From NCBI GenBank assembly GCA_023957335.1, contig JAMLHC010000003.1, forward strand, positions 62,001 through 126,000: 64,000 nucleotides of DNA. Direction: 5' to 3'. A model generated the notes under the pieces. The model worked only from the letters and a program-made list of their open reading frames with translations. It did not search any database and was not told where the DNA came from. Below, piece after piece: positions 44,039-51,974 of the stretch. Each line of letters begins with the position of its first letter. Position 1 is the stretch's first letter. This stretch comes from Bacteroidota bacterium (GTDB taxonomy: Bacteria > Bacteroidota > Bacteroidia > NS11-12g > UBA955). The position numbers and the translations under genes were made by a program.

Positions 44039-44503
44039 ATGAAAACAATTAATCTAAAACTCTCTTTACTTTTCTTCTTGTTTTACGCCTTTGTCATGAA
44101 CCATGCCAATGCAGACATCGTACTGAAATTAGAAACTGGAATTGACCAAGGTATGACAGACAAGTATGTAACAAGGGTATGTGATAACACAGCAAGCCCT
44201 CCGTATGTATCTATGACATGTCTTAATTCCGGTAATAGTAAGTGCTATACAAATGCCGAATTAAGGGAATGGTGTGAGGGTGCGAATGTTGTACCATGGA
44301 TACCCAATGTGGGGACAAATGGCTTAGACCAAACTGTCACTTATATTCAATCTCTATTTGAAAACGGGCAATCTTACGGGACAATCAATAAAACATATTA
44401 TAACCCTCAAACCCAAGAAACAGCATTAGTTACATTTCATTGGGAAGCAGACAGCACCAATCCTAACATTGTTATCATTACCATACATGATGAACTATTA
44501 TGA
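44039..44503 (+). CDS. Small secreted protein of unknown function
   Basis: A 154-residue protein with a clear signal peptide (MKTINLKLSLLFFLFYAFVMNHANA, cleavage before DIVLKLE). The mature part of about 130 residues has three or four Cys (VCDNTASP, MTCLNSGNSKCYTN, REWCEGA), which may form disulfides, and a beta-rich C-terminus (ETALVTFHWEAD, NIVIITIHDELL). I do not recognise a family. It lacks a type IX sorting domain, so it may stay in the periplasm. Its stop overlaps the next gene (ATGA) and it lies downstream of the poly-G promoter cassette. Confidence 0.75.
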   Translation: MKTINLKLSLLFFLFYAFVMNHANADIVLKLETGIDQGMTDKYVTRVCDNTASPPYVSMTCLNSGNSKCYTNAELREWCEGANVVPWIPNVGTNGLDQTVTYIQSLFENGQSYGTINKTYYNPQTQETALVTFHWEADSTNPNIVIITIHDELL

Positions 44504-45996
44504 ATAAATATATGAAAATATATTTCTACAAACCGGCAAACCAATATTGGTTTGCCGGTTTGTTCTTCTTTATAGCTCTAATATTAGGTTGTCCCAATAA
44601 TACAAATGCAGCACAAGGTGATTCTTTGATTTATAATAAGTCTGCTATAACATTATTTCACATTGAGAAAATTAACATAGAATCTCAAGATGAGTTAAAT
44701 TTCACAAGTGGGTTTAGCGTTATAGGTCTAAAACAATACAAGGGAGATACTTTATTATTAGTCAGTTATAAATTAGATAAGAGCGGATTAAAGATTACTC
44801 ATTTAATTTTTCAACCTATATTGTTTAATGGGAGAAAAAAATTAAAGCCACTGATATATGCTCTAACTTCCGGAGATAAAGTTGATATGATTAGAAGTAT
44901 TACTTTCAACCTCAATCAGAACTTATGTTATTTATTTTCTTCATTTTCAGTGCTTGAATTTCAAATAGATTTTCATAATTCTATCCTAAACCGTATCTCA
45001 TCCACCCCTATTCCCACAACACTTGCATTCGTTGGTTTTTCTGAAAATCATGAAACAATTCTTCAAGAAAAACAACAATACTACATTTATCAATCTGAGT
45101 TTGTCGGCAATAATACGATCAGGTTAATTCAATTTATTCATACCTCTTTTTTAGCATATTTGGATACTGCAAATAAAGCAATTCCTTGCGGATGGTTTGA
45201 ATATAATGTTCAAACAAAAAAGTTTAGCCCAATTCAACCCATCATTATTCAAGGCATCGATTTTACTGCATTCAATCAACAAAATTTAATTGCACTTCTT
45301 TATGGAAAAATTTTTTATTCTGATGGATACTCTGCACGTTTATATATGATTGACCCTGAGTTTAAAACAAAAGATTCATTTGAAATAGAATGTCTAAAAG
45401 ACCACCCATACTGGTTTCCATTAGAAAAAGATTCAATAAATTATATTAATCAAGGCTTGTCTGCATATTTCACCAATAATGAAAGAAATAATTACATTGA
45501 TAAATGGGGGTTTTCAAAATCTAGAATAAGAAACTTTTGCGCAATTGGCGACCCTACAGATTCAGTATTTGCAGTTTTGTGGGATATTGGCTTTACTAAC
45601 CCAAAGTATCTCAGTAGAACCAAAGTAGATTCAACAATCAATAAAACTTTCTTGGTGCTATGCAAGATCAAATCCAACAAAGTAACTGCAATTACTTCAA
45701 ATCTTTGTTATCCAAATGAAAAGAATAAAAATAGAAAAATCACTCCCACTAACTTTCATTTTATGATGGATATTGGTCAACTGACAAATATGGATAAAGA
45801 CGGATTAGTCGTGTTTTGGCCTGCTACACAGGACTATGTTGATACTGCTATTCAATTCTTTTTAGAAACCGACCCTTCTAAACAGCTAAATTGGAACGAC
45901 ATCAATGCTGTCAGATTTTATCAAAAGGAGGACAAACCTCAGGCTGCACTTCTCTTTTTTAAATTAAATACATATTTTGAAACCAAAAAAGAATGA
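44500..45996 (+). CDS. Exported protein of unknown function
   Basis: A 498-residue protein. A hydrophobic segment at residues 17-32 (WFAGLFFFIALILGCPN) acts as signal or, with its Cys, possibly as a lipoprotein signal. The mature protein has short beta-like segments with aromatic positions, low Cys, and no recognised domain; the pattern (LLVSYKLDKSGLKITHLIF, ARLYMIDPEFKTKDSF) could fit a beta-propeller. Start and stop of the previous gene overlap, so the two are coupled and likely act together. No type IX sorting domain. Function unknown. Confidence 0.72.
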   Translation: MNKYMKIYFYKPANQYWFAGLFFFIALILGCPNNTNAAQGDSLIYNKSAITLFHIEKINIESQDELNFTSGFSVIGLKQYKGDTLLLVSYKLDKSGLKITHLIFQPILFNGRKKLKPLIYALTSGDKVDMIRSITFNLNQNLCYLFSSFSVLEFQIDFHNSILNRISSTPIPTTLAFVGFSENHETILQEKQQYYIYQSEFVGNNTIRLIQFIHTSFLAYLDTANKAIPCGWFEYNVQTKKFSPIQPIIIQGIDFTAFNQQNLIALLYGKIFYSDGYSARLYMIDPEFKTKDSFEIECLKDHPYWFPLEKDSINYINQGLSAYFTNNERNNYIDKWGFSKSRIRNFCAIGDPTDSVFAVLWDIGFTNPKYLSRTKVDSTINKTFLVLCKIKSNKVTAITSNLCYPNEKNKNRKITPTNFHFMMDIGQLTNMDKDGLVVFWPATQDYVDTAIQFFLETDPSKQLNWNDINAVRFYQKEDKPQAALLFFKLNTYFETKKE

Positions 45997-46066
45997 TATC
46001 TGCTTTCAAATTCATGGGCTTAAAGAGAAAAACATGAGCAAAATCATTCACATTCAGCCATATAAT

Positions 46067-46681
46067 TCAAACTGCACTCACTTCTGCATTGCCTTTTACT
46101 CTGAACTTTCGTCCGGTGCTGACTTCTTTGCACAAATACCATGTACGAAGACGGGTTTCTTTGACTAAGCATAAACCATTATTGAGTTTAAATGTTGCTC
46201 CGGGCGGTATTGCATCCAAAGTGATGATTGCATCGCCTTTGTCATATTTCCTGAGTACTGATATCAAATGAGTGTCTGAAAGAAAAGTAGCGGGTGTTTT
46301 GATAAAAAATTTAGTCAAAGCTGACTGTATATCGGGGGGCAACAATCCGGACATCAAAACAGGCTGTGCCATTTCCTTAAAAATCCTTTTCCATTCCTCT
46401 CCATGCGGCTCAGCTTTGCGTCCAAAGTCTTCCCATGTTTTGACGTGTGCCATTTCGTGAATATAAACCAATAGAAAATAGTACGGATTCAGGTCTGAGT
46501 TAACCGTAACTTCATGCTTTTTTCTGCCTTGCACAGGAGGACGGTAATCACCCGATTTCGTATTGCGCGGGCGCTTTACTTTTAAATCTACCTTGTATTG
46601 CACCAATAAATCTGCACAGAATGAAGCAAATTCTTGGGGTACATACTTTTTAAAACCTGATATGATTTGGTCTTTTGTCAT
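46067..46681 (-). CDS. SprT-like zinc metalloprotease-domain protein
   Basis: A 204-residue cytoplasmic protein. The zinc-site HExxH is present as YIHEMAHVKTW with a third ligand in EPHGEEWKRIFKEM, the SprT/Spartan arrangement. The C-terminal part (FKLNNGLCLVKETRLRTWYLCKEVSTGRKFRV) is in the position of the zinc ribbon but has too few Cys to bind zinc. SprT-domain proteins cut DNA-protein crosslinks in eukaryotes; bacterial roles are poorly known. It is first by position but last by transcription of a minus-strand unit with DUF3109 and purE. Confidence 0.85.
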   Translation of the reverse strand: MTKDQIISGFKKYVPQEFASFCADLLVQYKVDLKVKRPRNTKSGDYRPPVQGRKKHEVTVNSDLNPYYFLLVYIHEMAHVKTWEDFGRKAEPHGEEWKRIFKEMAQPVLMSGLLPPDIQSALTKFFIKTPATFLSDTHLISVLRKYDKGDAIITLDAIPPGATFKLNNGLCLVKETRLRTWYLCKEVSTGRKFRVKGNAEVSAV

Positions 46682-46693
46682 TAACGAAGGGTA

Positions 46694-47266
46694 TTAATAA
46701 CTTTTGCGGGCTTCATACACTGCCTCCATCTCATTGTAAAATTCTTTGCCAAACGCTCTGATGATGGGGTCTTGCAGAAATTTAAAAACAGGTATTCCAA
46801 GTTTATCTCCCAACTTCAATGCAGGTTTGCAAATATCCCATTCGTGATAGTTTAAGGCTGTGTATTCCCCTACTTTTGACACTCTGATGGGATAGAGATG
46901 ACAAGATATGGGTTTCTTAAAATCTGACTTGCCGTCTCGAAATGCTTTTTCAAGTGCACAACCGAGAATGCCACGTTCGTCCCTGAATGAAAACACACAC
47001 TCTCCGGTAGGCAAACAAGTGGTAACCAATTCTCCTACATAATCCTTCTCATAAAACCCTGATTGAGCTAACAGTTCTTTTTGTTTTTCGGGTAAATAAG
47101 ATTCTACGTTTTTGATATTTTTACGGATGGGTTCTAATTCCTCTGTATCCAGCGGTGCGCCTGCATCCCCTTCTACACAACATGCGCCCAGACATTTATC
47201 TAAATTGCAAACAAATTTTACATCAAACAATTCATCTGAAATCAGTTTATCTCCAATCAGAATCAT
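46694..47266 (-). CDS. DUF3109 family protein (Cys-rich, YkgJ-like)
   Basis: A 190-residue cytoplasmic protein with a conserved Cys pattern: [19 protein letters not shown] at residues 20-38, then [24 protein letters not shown] and WDICKP. The arrangement resembles YkgJ-type zinc- or iron-sulfur-binding proteins, and the first motif (KCxGxCC) is the family signature. Widely conserved in Bacteroidota without assigned function. The ATG overlaps the TGA of purE by 4 bases. Confidence 0.88.
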   Translation of the reverse strand: MILIGDKLISDELFDVKFVCNLDKCLGACCVEGDAGAPLDTEELEPIRKNIKNVESYLPEKQKELLAQSGFYEKDYVGELVTTCLPTGECVFSFRDERGILGCALEKAFRDGKSDFKKPISCHLYPIRVSKVGEYTALNYHEWDICKPALKLGDKLGIPVFKFLQDPIIRAFGKEFYNEMEAVYEARKSY

Positions 47267-47781
47267 GGTTTCATACCTTTGAGATATTTTTCAAAACCTA
47301 TTTTTTCGATTTTATCCGCTTTTTCCAACACGGATTTTTCGAGGTCTTTTTTGTATTTGTCTATCCTTGCACGGACTTTGGCATCAGAAGCTCCAATGAT
47401 TTGCGCAGCAAACAAACCGGCATTCGCAGCCCCATTGATAGCCATAGTTCCCACCGGTACACCGGGAGGCATTTGTACTATACTGTACAGGCTGTCCACA
47501 CCGGAAAGATTGGAAGATTTGACCGGCACACCCACCACGGGTAAGGACGAAAACGAAGCCAACATTCCGGGCAAATGAGCTGCTCCTCCGGCTCCGGCAA
47601 TGATTACTTTGAAACCCTTTTTGGCTGCTGTTGTGCCATATTCGGCAAGCCTTTGGGGTGTTCTGTGTGCGGAAACAATGGATAGCTCAAATGAGATTTT
47701 GAGTTTTTGCAAAATTTCAGCCGCGCCTTGCATCACCGGCAAATCGCTGTCTGAGCCCATTACTATTAATACATCTGCCAT
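47263..47781 (-). CDS. purE: N5-carboxyaminoimidazole ribonucleotide mutase
   Basis: Converts N5-CAIR to CAIR in purine synthesis (class I PurE). The 172 residues begin [20 protein letters not shown]; the substrate-binding [12 protein letters not shown] follows with the catalytic His, then [15 protein letters not shown]. The frame extends 19 codons upstream, but the ATG used gives the conserved start and is preceded by a -7 promoter element. It overlaps the next gene by 4 bases and purK is not present nearby. Confidence 0.96.
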   Translation of the reverse strand: MADVLIVMGSDSDLPVMQGAAEILQKLKISFELSIVSAHRTPQRLAEYGTTAAKKGFKVIIAGAGGAAHLPGMLASFSSLPVVGVPVKSSNLSGVDSLYSIVQMPPGVPVGTMAINGAANAGLFAAQIIGASDAKVRARIDKYKKDLEKSVLEKADKIEKIGFEKYLKGMKP

Positions 47782-47804
47782 AAAAGTCGTATGTTTGTGT
47801 GCGG

Positions 47805-47812
47805 CAAAGATA
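47805..47812 (-). promoter_or_regulatory. -7 element TATCTTTG upstream of purE
   Basis: TATCTTTG on the minus strand matches TAnnTTTG; a TTG lies 23 bases further upstream. The leader to the ATG would be about 20 bases. Confidence 0.5.
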
Positions 47813-47948
47813 AAACTTCCATAGACAATGAACATCAACTAAAAGCATTCTAAGTTAAAAACAAACATTCAATAATTACCCGGAACAACTGACTTTCCCT
47901 GCTGTCATGCTGAGTGGATTGGCTACTCCTAACACCACACCCCCTATT

Positions 47949-48265
47949 GTCATGCTGAGTGCTTTTGTTGCTCCGAACAAAAGTGTATCGAAGCATGCGC
48001 TGCTCATCCTTCGATACACTCGCCCTCTGCACATACCCTGCCGCGAGCACTCAGGATGACAATGCGCCTCTGTATGCTGAGTGGCTTGGCTGCTCCTAAC
48101 AATACACCTCTCCTGATGTCATGCTGAGTGCTTTTGTTGCTCCGAACAAAAGTGTATCGAAGCATGCCCTGCTCATCCTTCGATACACTCGCCCTCTGCG
48201 CATACCCTGCCGCGAGCACTCAGGATGACAATGCGCCTTTGTATGCTATGTGGCTTGACTGCTCC
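47949..48265. repeat. Two tandem 148-bp repeat units, offset 169 bp
   Basis: 47949-48096 and 48118-48265 are nearly identical (about six differences). Each unit starts with the 51-bp hairpin element and then has a second hairpin with ends CATCCTTCGATACACTCG and CGAGCACTCAGGATG. Half copies flank the pair at 47904 and 48261. The region from purE to the 48409 gene (about 630 bases) has no coding frame that looks real; open frames on the minus strand are by-products of the repeats. Confidence 0.85.
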
Positions 48266-48333
48266 GAACAAAAGTGTATCGAAGCATGACCGGAATTCGT
48301 TTACTAAACTGTGATAACTTTATTTGTAAAAAA

Positions 48334-48366
48334 TTTGTTTATAAGAGAGAGGGGGGGGTATATTTG
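48334..48366 (+). promoter_or_regulatory. Promoter with GA/G-run spacer (cassette copy 2)
   Basis: TTTG at 48334-48337 and TATATTTG at 48359-48366, spacing 21 bases. The spacer contains three GA units and then eight consecutive G (48351-48358). The flanking 106 bases are homologous to 43624-43725. The start codon of the downstream gene is 42 bases further on. Confidence 0.6.
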
Positions 48367-48408
48367 CTGTTAAAAATCAATCAATTTCTCACTTAATTAA
48401 TTCTCACT

Positions 48409-49386
48409 ATGAAGAGAGCCATATTTATTTCCGCATTGTGGTTATTCTCATGCCTTACGACAGTAGCATCAGATAGTTTGCATTTCAAGAAAATAGCCGA
48501 TTTCCCAAAAAATATAATGGGTAATACCACACAAGTTGAAAGCCTTGTGGAGTACAACTCACAGTTGATTTTTGCTACTCGCGCAGGTATTTATAAAATA
48601 AGTAAAAAATCACAAATTGAATCTTTTAGCAATGGAATAACAGGAAACAAAGCTGCTACACATTTAGTTATATTTGAAAACACACTGTATGCTTCGTTCC
48701 AATTCAACGGTATTTATAAACTCGGGAAAGACAACAAAACGTGGTTGCCGGTCAAGAAAGGCTTAAGCGATTCTGTTATTTTCTCAATGTCAGTTTGCAA
48801 CGGGAAACTATTTGCAGCAGGGTATGACAGTAAATTATTTGAATGGAACAGCAAAGAAGATAAATGGGAAACTATTGAAGGTACTGTCCGTGGCATAGTC
48901 AGTTGCGCCTGCAACAACAATGTATTGTTAATGGGAACTAACGGCAACAGTATCTATCGCTATAATATACAAAACAGACAAACTGTTAAAATAGCACAGT
49001 TATTCAAACCGGACAATTACAATGGCGAGACAATTGGTTTTGGGGTATTAGCCATGTCTGTTCACGCCAACAACATCTATGCATCGGTTCACACAAAAGG
49101 CACATATTATTCATCCGATCAGGGAAAAACATGGGAAACAAGTCCTATCCCTTTTACCGCTTCGTTTTTAGAAAATGCAAACGATCACATTATTGGCATT
49201 CATGCAGGAGAAAAGACCGGTCTTTATGTTTTAGACACCGAAACGCTTTCATTTAATCCTCTCGTTACATCGTTAAATGAAAAAGTGGTTTTTATGTGTA
49301 TTGCGGGAGATAGGCTGATAATTGCAACCATAGGCAGACTTTATGAGCTCTCTTTGAGCAAGCTACATGACTATTATAAAAATTGA
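48409..49386 (+). CDS. Secreted beta-propeller protein of unknown function
   Basis: A 325-residue protein with a signal peptide (MKRAIFISALWLFSCLTTVAS). The mature part is built from about six repeats of 45-50 residues of the type GxYK(I/L)xKDxxTW, ATxxGIYKIS, SFQFNGIYKL, SVHTKGTYYSSDQGKTWE, YVLDTET, the pattern of BNR/Ycf48-like beta-propellers. These bind proteins or sugars outside the cytoplasm; no catalytic residues are recognisable and there is no type IX sorting domain. It lies directly downstream of the second poly-G promoter cassette. Confidence 0.78.
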   Translation: MKRAIFISALWLFSCLTTVASDSLHFKKIADFPKNIMGNTTQVESLVEYNSQLIFATRAGIYKISKKSQIESFSNGITGNKAATHLVIFENTLYASFQFNGIYKLGKDNKTWLPVKKGLSDSVIFSMSVCNGKLFAAGYDSKLFEWNSKEDKWETIEGTVRGIVSCACNNNVLLMGTNGNSIYRYNIQNRQTVKIAQLFKPDNYNGETIGFGVLAMSVHANNIYASVHTKGTYYSSDQGKTWETSPIPFTASFLENANDHIIGIHAGEKTGLYVLDTETLSFNPLVTSLNEKVVFMCIAGDRLIIATIGRLYELSLSKLHDYYKN

Positions 49387-49387
49387 A

Positions 49388-49419
49388 GTGTTGTCTTGCT
49401 GTGTGGTCGGTGACAACAC
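49388..49419. other. Hairpin GTGTTGTC / GACAACAC between the propeller gene and the ATPase gene
   Basis: A perfect 8-bp inverted repeat with a 16-base loop starting 1 base after the stop codon at 49386. There is no T-run, so it may be an mRNA 3' end structure or a factor-dependent stop. Confidence 0.45.
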
Positions 49420-49431
49420 CAAGCACGGCTA

Positions 49432-49497
49432 AAAATTCCAAAATTACATAGAGAAAATTCCAAATTTGCATAGGGAAAATTCCAAAATTGCCTAAAA
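49432..49497 (+). repeat. Three tandem 22-bp repeats directly before the AAA/DUF4143 ATPase gene
   Basis: Units start at 49432, 49454 and 49476, each beginning AAAATTCCAAA followed by (A/T)TTxC(A/C)TA; the third ends on the first base of the ATG. The pattern is regular to the base, which suggests binding sites read on one face of the helix every two turns. They would cover the promoter or translation start of the ATPase gene. Confidence 0.75.
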
Positions 49498-50672
49498 TGG
49501 ATTACTTTTGCGATGTGATTAATCGCATTGCAAAGAAGAAAATTCTGGAAATGGCAAAGAAATTTCCGATTATTGTCCTTACTGGTCCAAGGCAATCCGG
49601 AAAAACTACGATAAGCAAACAAAGCTTTCCAGACTATAGGTATGTGTCATTGGAAAATCCGGACGATTTGAATTTTGCCCTCTCCGACCCAAAAGGTTTT
49701 TTGAGTTTTTATGATAAAAAAGTTATCATAGACGAAGCCCAAAATGTTCCTGAACTATTTTCTTATTTGCAACAAATTGTTGACACATCCAATCATACGG
49801 GGCAATACATTCTGACTGGTTCTCAAAACTATTTGATGATGGAAAAAATTAGTCAAAGTCTGGCTGGCAGAGTTTACTTAATGAATCTTTTGCCTTTGTC
49901 TTTTGATGAATTAAAATCAGAAAAGAATTTCGACCTTGATTCTGTTATTTTCGAAGGTGGATATCCCCGTATTTATGACAAGAAAATAGCACCGCAAGAT
50001 TTCTTCCCATCTTATATACAAACCTATGTAGAACGCGATGTCAGAACCATTTTGAACGTTCAAGATATTTCGACTTTTCAAAAGTTTATACAACTGTGTG
50101 CCGTTCATGCCGGACAACTTTTTAATGCAAGTGCAATTTCAAATGCTTTGGGACTGAGTGTAAAAACTGTCCAAAACTGGATTTCTATTCTGGAAACAAG
50201 TTTCATTGTTTTTCAGCTAAAACCTTGGCATAATAATTTTTCAAAAAGAGTTGTAAAAACTCCTAAACTCTATTTTTATGATTCGGGTTTACTCTCGCAT
50301 TTATTGGGAAAAGAAAATAAAGAAGACTGGATTGTATCTTCTCATAAAGGAGTTTTATTTGAAAATACAATAATCACAAATATCCTGAAAGACCATTATA
50401 ATCAAGGTGCGTCAAGAAATTTTTATTTCTGGCGAGATAGCAATGGCAACGAAATTGATTTAATTATTGAAAAGGGTAAAAATGTTCAATGTATTGAATT
50501 GAAATCATCTCAAACAGTAAAACCTGAATACCTGAAATCGCTCCACTATTTGGATAAAATCGCACCACAATTTGACCTTGAACATTATTTAATAAACACC
50601 CAAGACCAAACACAAAAAAGAAGCAATGAAACTATTTTGAGTTGGAAGGACACGGATTTGTTGATAATGTAA
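49497..50672 (+). CDS. AAA ATPase with DUF4143 C-terminal domain
   Basis: A 391-residue cytoplasmic protein. The N-terminal AAA_14 domain has the P-loop LTGPRQSGKTT near residue 27, Walker B KVIIDEAQN, and ILTGSQNYLM (sensor). The DUF4143 part follows: YIQTYVERDVRTILNVQD, then a winged-helix-like LSVKTVQNWISILETSFIVFQL, and at the C-terminus a restriction-nuclease-like fold: FYFWRDSNGNEIDLII with IELKSS, i.e. the D-xK pattern of PD-(D/E)xK proteins. Such genes are spread widely, often in many copies, in Bacteroidota and other groups, and some act in toxin-antitoxin-like contexts. The frame begins with TTG three codons earlier; the ATG is preferred. Confidence 0.9.
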   Translation: MDYFCDVINRIAKKKILEMAKKFPIIVLTGPRQSGKTTISKQSFPDYRYVSLENPDDLNFALSDPKGFLSFYDKKVIIDEAQNVPELFSYLQQIVDTSNHTGQYILTGSQNYLMMEKISQSLAGRVYLMNLLPLSFDELKSEKNFDLDSVIFEGGYPRIYDKKIAPQDFFPSYIQTYVERDVRTILNVQDISTFQKFIQLCAVHAGQLFNASAISNALGLSVKTVQNWISILETSFIVFQLKPWHNNFSKRVVKTPKLYFYDSGLLSHLLGKENKEDWIVSSHKGVLFENTIITNILKDHYNQGASRNFYFWRDSNGNEIDLIIEKGKNVQCIELKSSQTVKPEYLKSLHYLDKIAPQFDLEHYLINTQDQTQKRSNETILSWKDTDLLIM

Positions 50673-50855
50673 CTCGCTCGGCAAATTGGGTTCGATATAA
50701 TTACCCGAAAATTGTTGGTTACAACACTAAAATATTCCTGCAATTTATTCTTTGTGCATTTAACTATGACAAATCAATCATTAATTTGGCATATATTTAG
50801 CATATTTTTCCGAGTTTTGCACATTAAATTTAGAATATTACAACCTCACATTAGT

Positions 50856-51920
50856 ATGAAAACATTCATCACCCTCATTTTTGCATTCTCGCTCACATCC
50901 GCAATCGGACAAAATTACAAGCTTGTTACGTTATCAGATCTGCCGACTCTCTTGCAAGAGGCGCAAACTGACCGAAACCAGCAGATAGAGCGACAAGCTG
51001 CATTGGAGTTTCACAAATTGATTAATCAGTATAGAAAATCCCAAAATATTGACTCATTGGCATGGGATGAAACATTCTGGTTGACAAGCCGAAATCACAG
51101 CCTATATTTAGCCAAGAATGCTGACTATTCTTACTTCTCTCATGATCAAGTCAAAAACAGACCTTATTTCTCAGGTATAGACCCCGGCAATAGATTAAGT
51201 TATGTCGATGGAAACAAAAACACCCGCTTTTGGACAAATGAAAATATTTTACAAAACAATATAGACTACACGCTCACATCTGTTGAGCAAATTGCAAAAC
51301 AGATGGCAAAAGATGGATTCAATCAATGGAAAAAGTCTCCGGGACACAATGCCAATATGTTAAATGCAAGAGGTTATCACGGTGTTGCGTTTATCATCAG
51401 CGGGAGCAACTTTTATGGAACTGATTTGTTTGGAACAATAGTCAAGTCCAATAATACCAAAGAAAAAAACATGAATTCAAGTTATGGCATCACTCAAGAA
51501 GAACCTGAAAAGCTCAATGTTATCAAAGCCGGAAAAGAAATTGCCGACATACTTGAGAAGAAATTTCTGGCTGTAAATGCTGAACTCAAAAAAGACAAAG
51601 AACTAACAGAAACTTCCAAAGAATACGTGCAGGCGAGGATTGATGGCAGAGGCGACAACATGGAGCATGAATCTTTTTCTGCAATCAACACAAAGAAAAA
51701 GCGTAAAACGACACAAGTGGAAATGTTTGTTTTTGTTTCACAGGAAGAAGCAAATTTTAAAACCGAGGATGTTGCAAACAATTTGTTCGAACAACTGATT
51801 AACGGCAATGAAATATCGCTGGATGAGTATCGGTCTATGGGCTTTACGGTCAAAGTAAAACGCAAAAAAAGTAAGCTTGAAACATATATCATCCTGATTT
51901 TGGAGAAGGACAATTCATAG
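50856..51920 (+). CDS. Secreted CAP (SCP/PR1)-domain protein, first of a tandem pair
   Basis: About 354 residues: signal peptide MKTFITLIFAFSLTSAIGQ, then a CAP domain (residues 45-195) with EFHKLINQYRKSQN, SLAWDETFWLTSRNHSLYLAKN, SHDQ, NENI and SPGHNANMLNARGYHGVAF, that is the expected His-Glu-His pattern around the cleft. Residues 220-350 look like a second, divergent CAP-like domain without these residues (FKTEDVANNLFEQLINGNEISLDEYRSMGFTV). The long upstream frame has no start suited to export. CAP proteins bind lipids or act as proteases in other organisms; the role here is unknown. A similar gene follows. Confidence 0.85.
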   Translation: MKTFITLIFAFSLTSAIGQNYKLVTLSDLPTLLQEAQTDRNQQIERQAALEFHKLINQYRKSQNIDSLAWDETFWLTSRNHSLYLAKNADYSYFSHDQVKNRPYFSGIDPGNRLSYVDGNKNTRFWTNENILQNNIDYTLTSVEQIAKQMAKDGFNQWKKSPGHNANMLNARGYHGVAFIISGSNFYGTDLFGTIVKSNNTKEKNMNSSYGITQEEPEKLNVIKAGKEIADILEKKFLAVNAELKKDKELTETSKEYVQARIDGRGDNMEHESFSAINTKKKRKTTQVEMFVFVSQEEANFKTEDVANNLFEQLINGNEISLDEYRSMGFTVKVKRKKSKLETYIILILEKDNS

Positions 51921-51974
51921 CTGTACTTATCCTCGCAAATTTGCGTTAAGGGTATAATAATCTTTGAAATAAAT

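Noticed and set aside
47850..48219. Minus-strand frames giving QRASVSKDEQ...STQHD-type peptides
   Set aside because: They fall exactly on the tandem hairpin repeats; the peptide similarity of the two frames is a by-product of DNA repetition and there is no start context or promoter.
49388..49419. Hairpin considered as an intrinsic terminator
   Set aside because: Perfect 8-bp stem but large loop and no T-run; listed only as a hairpin.
49432..49497. Three 22-bp repeats considered as a small CRISPR array
   Set aside because: Units are directly tandem with no spacers, and no cas genes are present.
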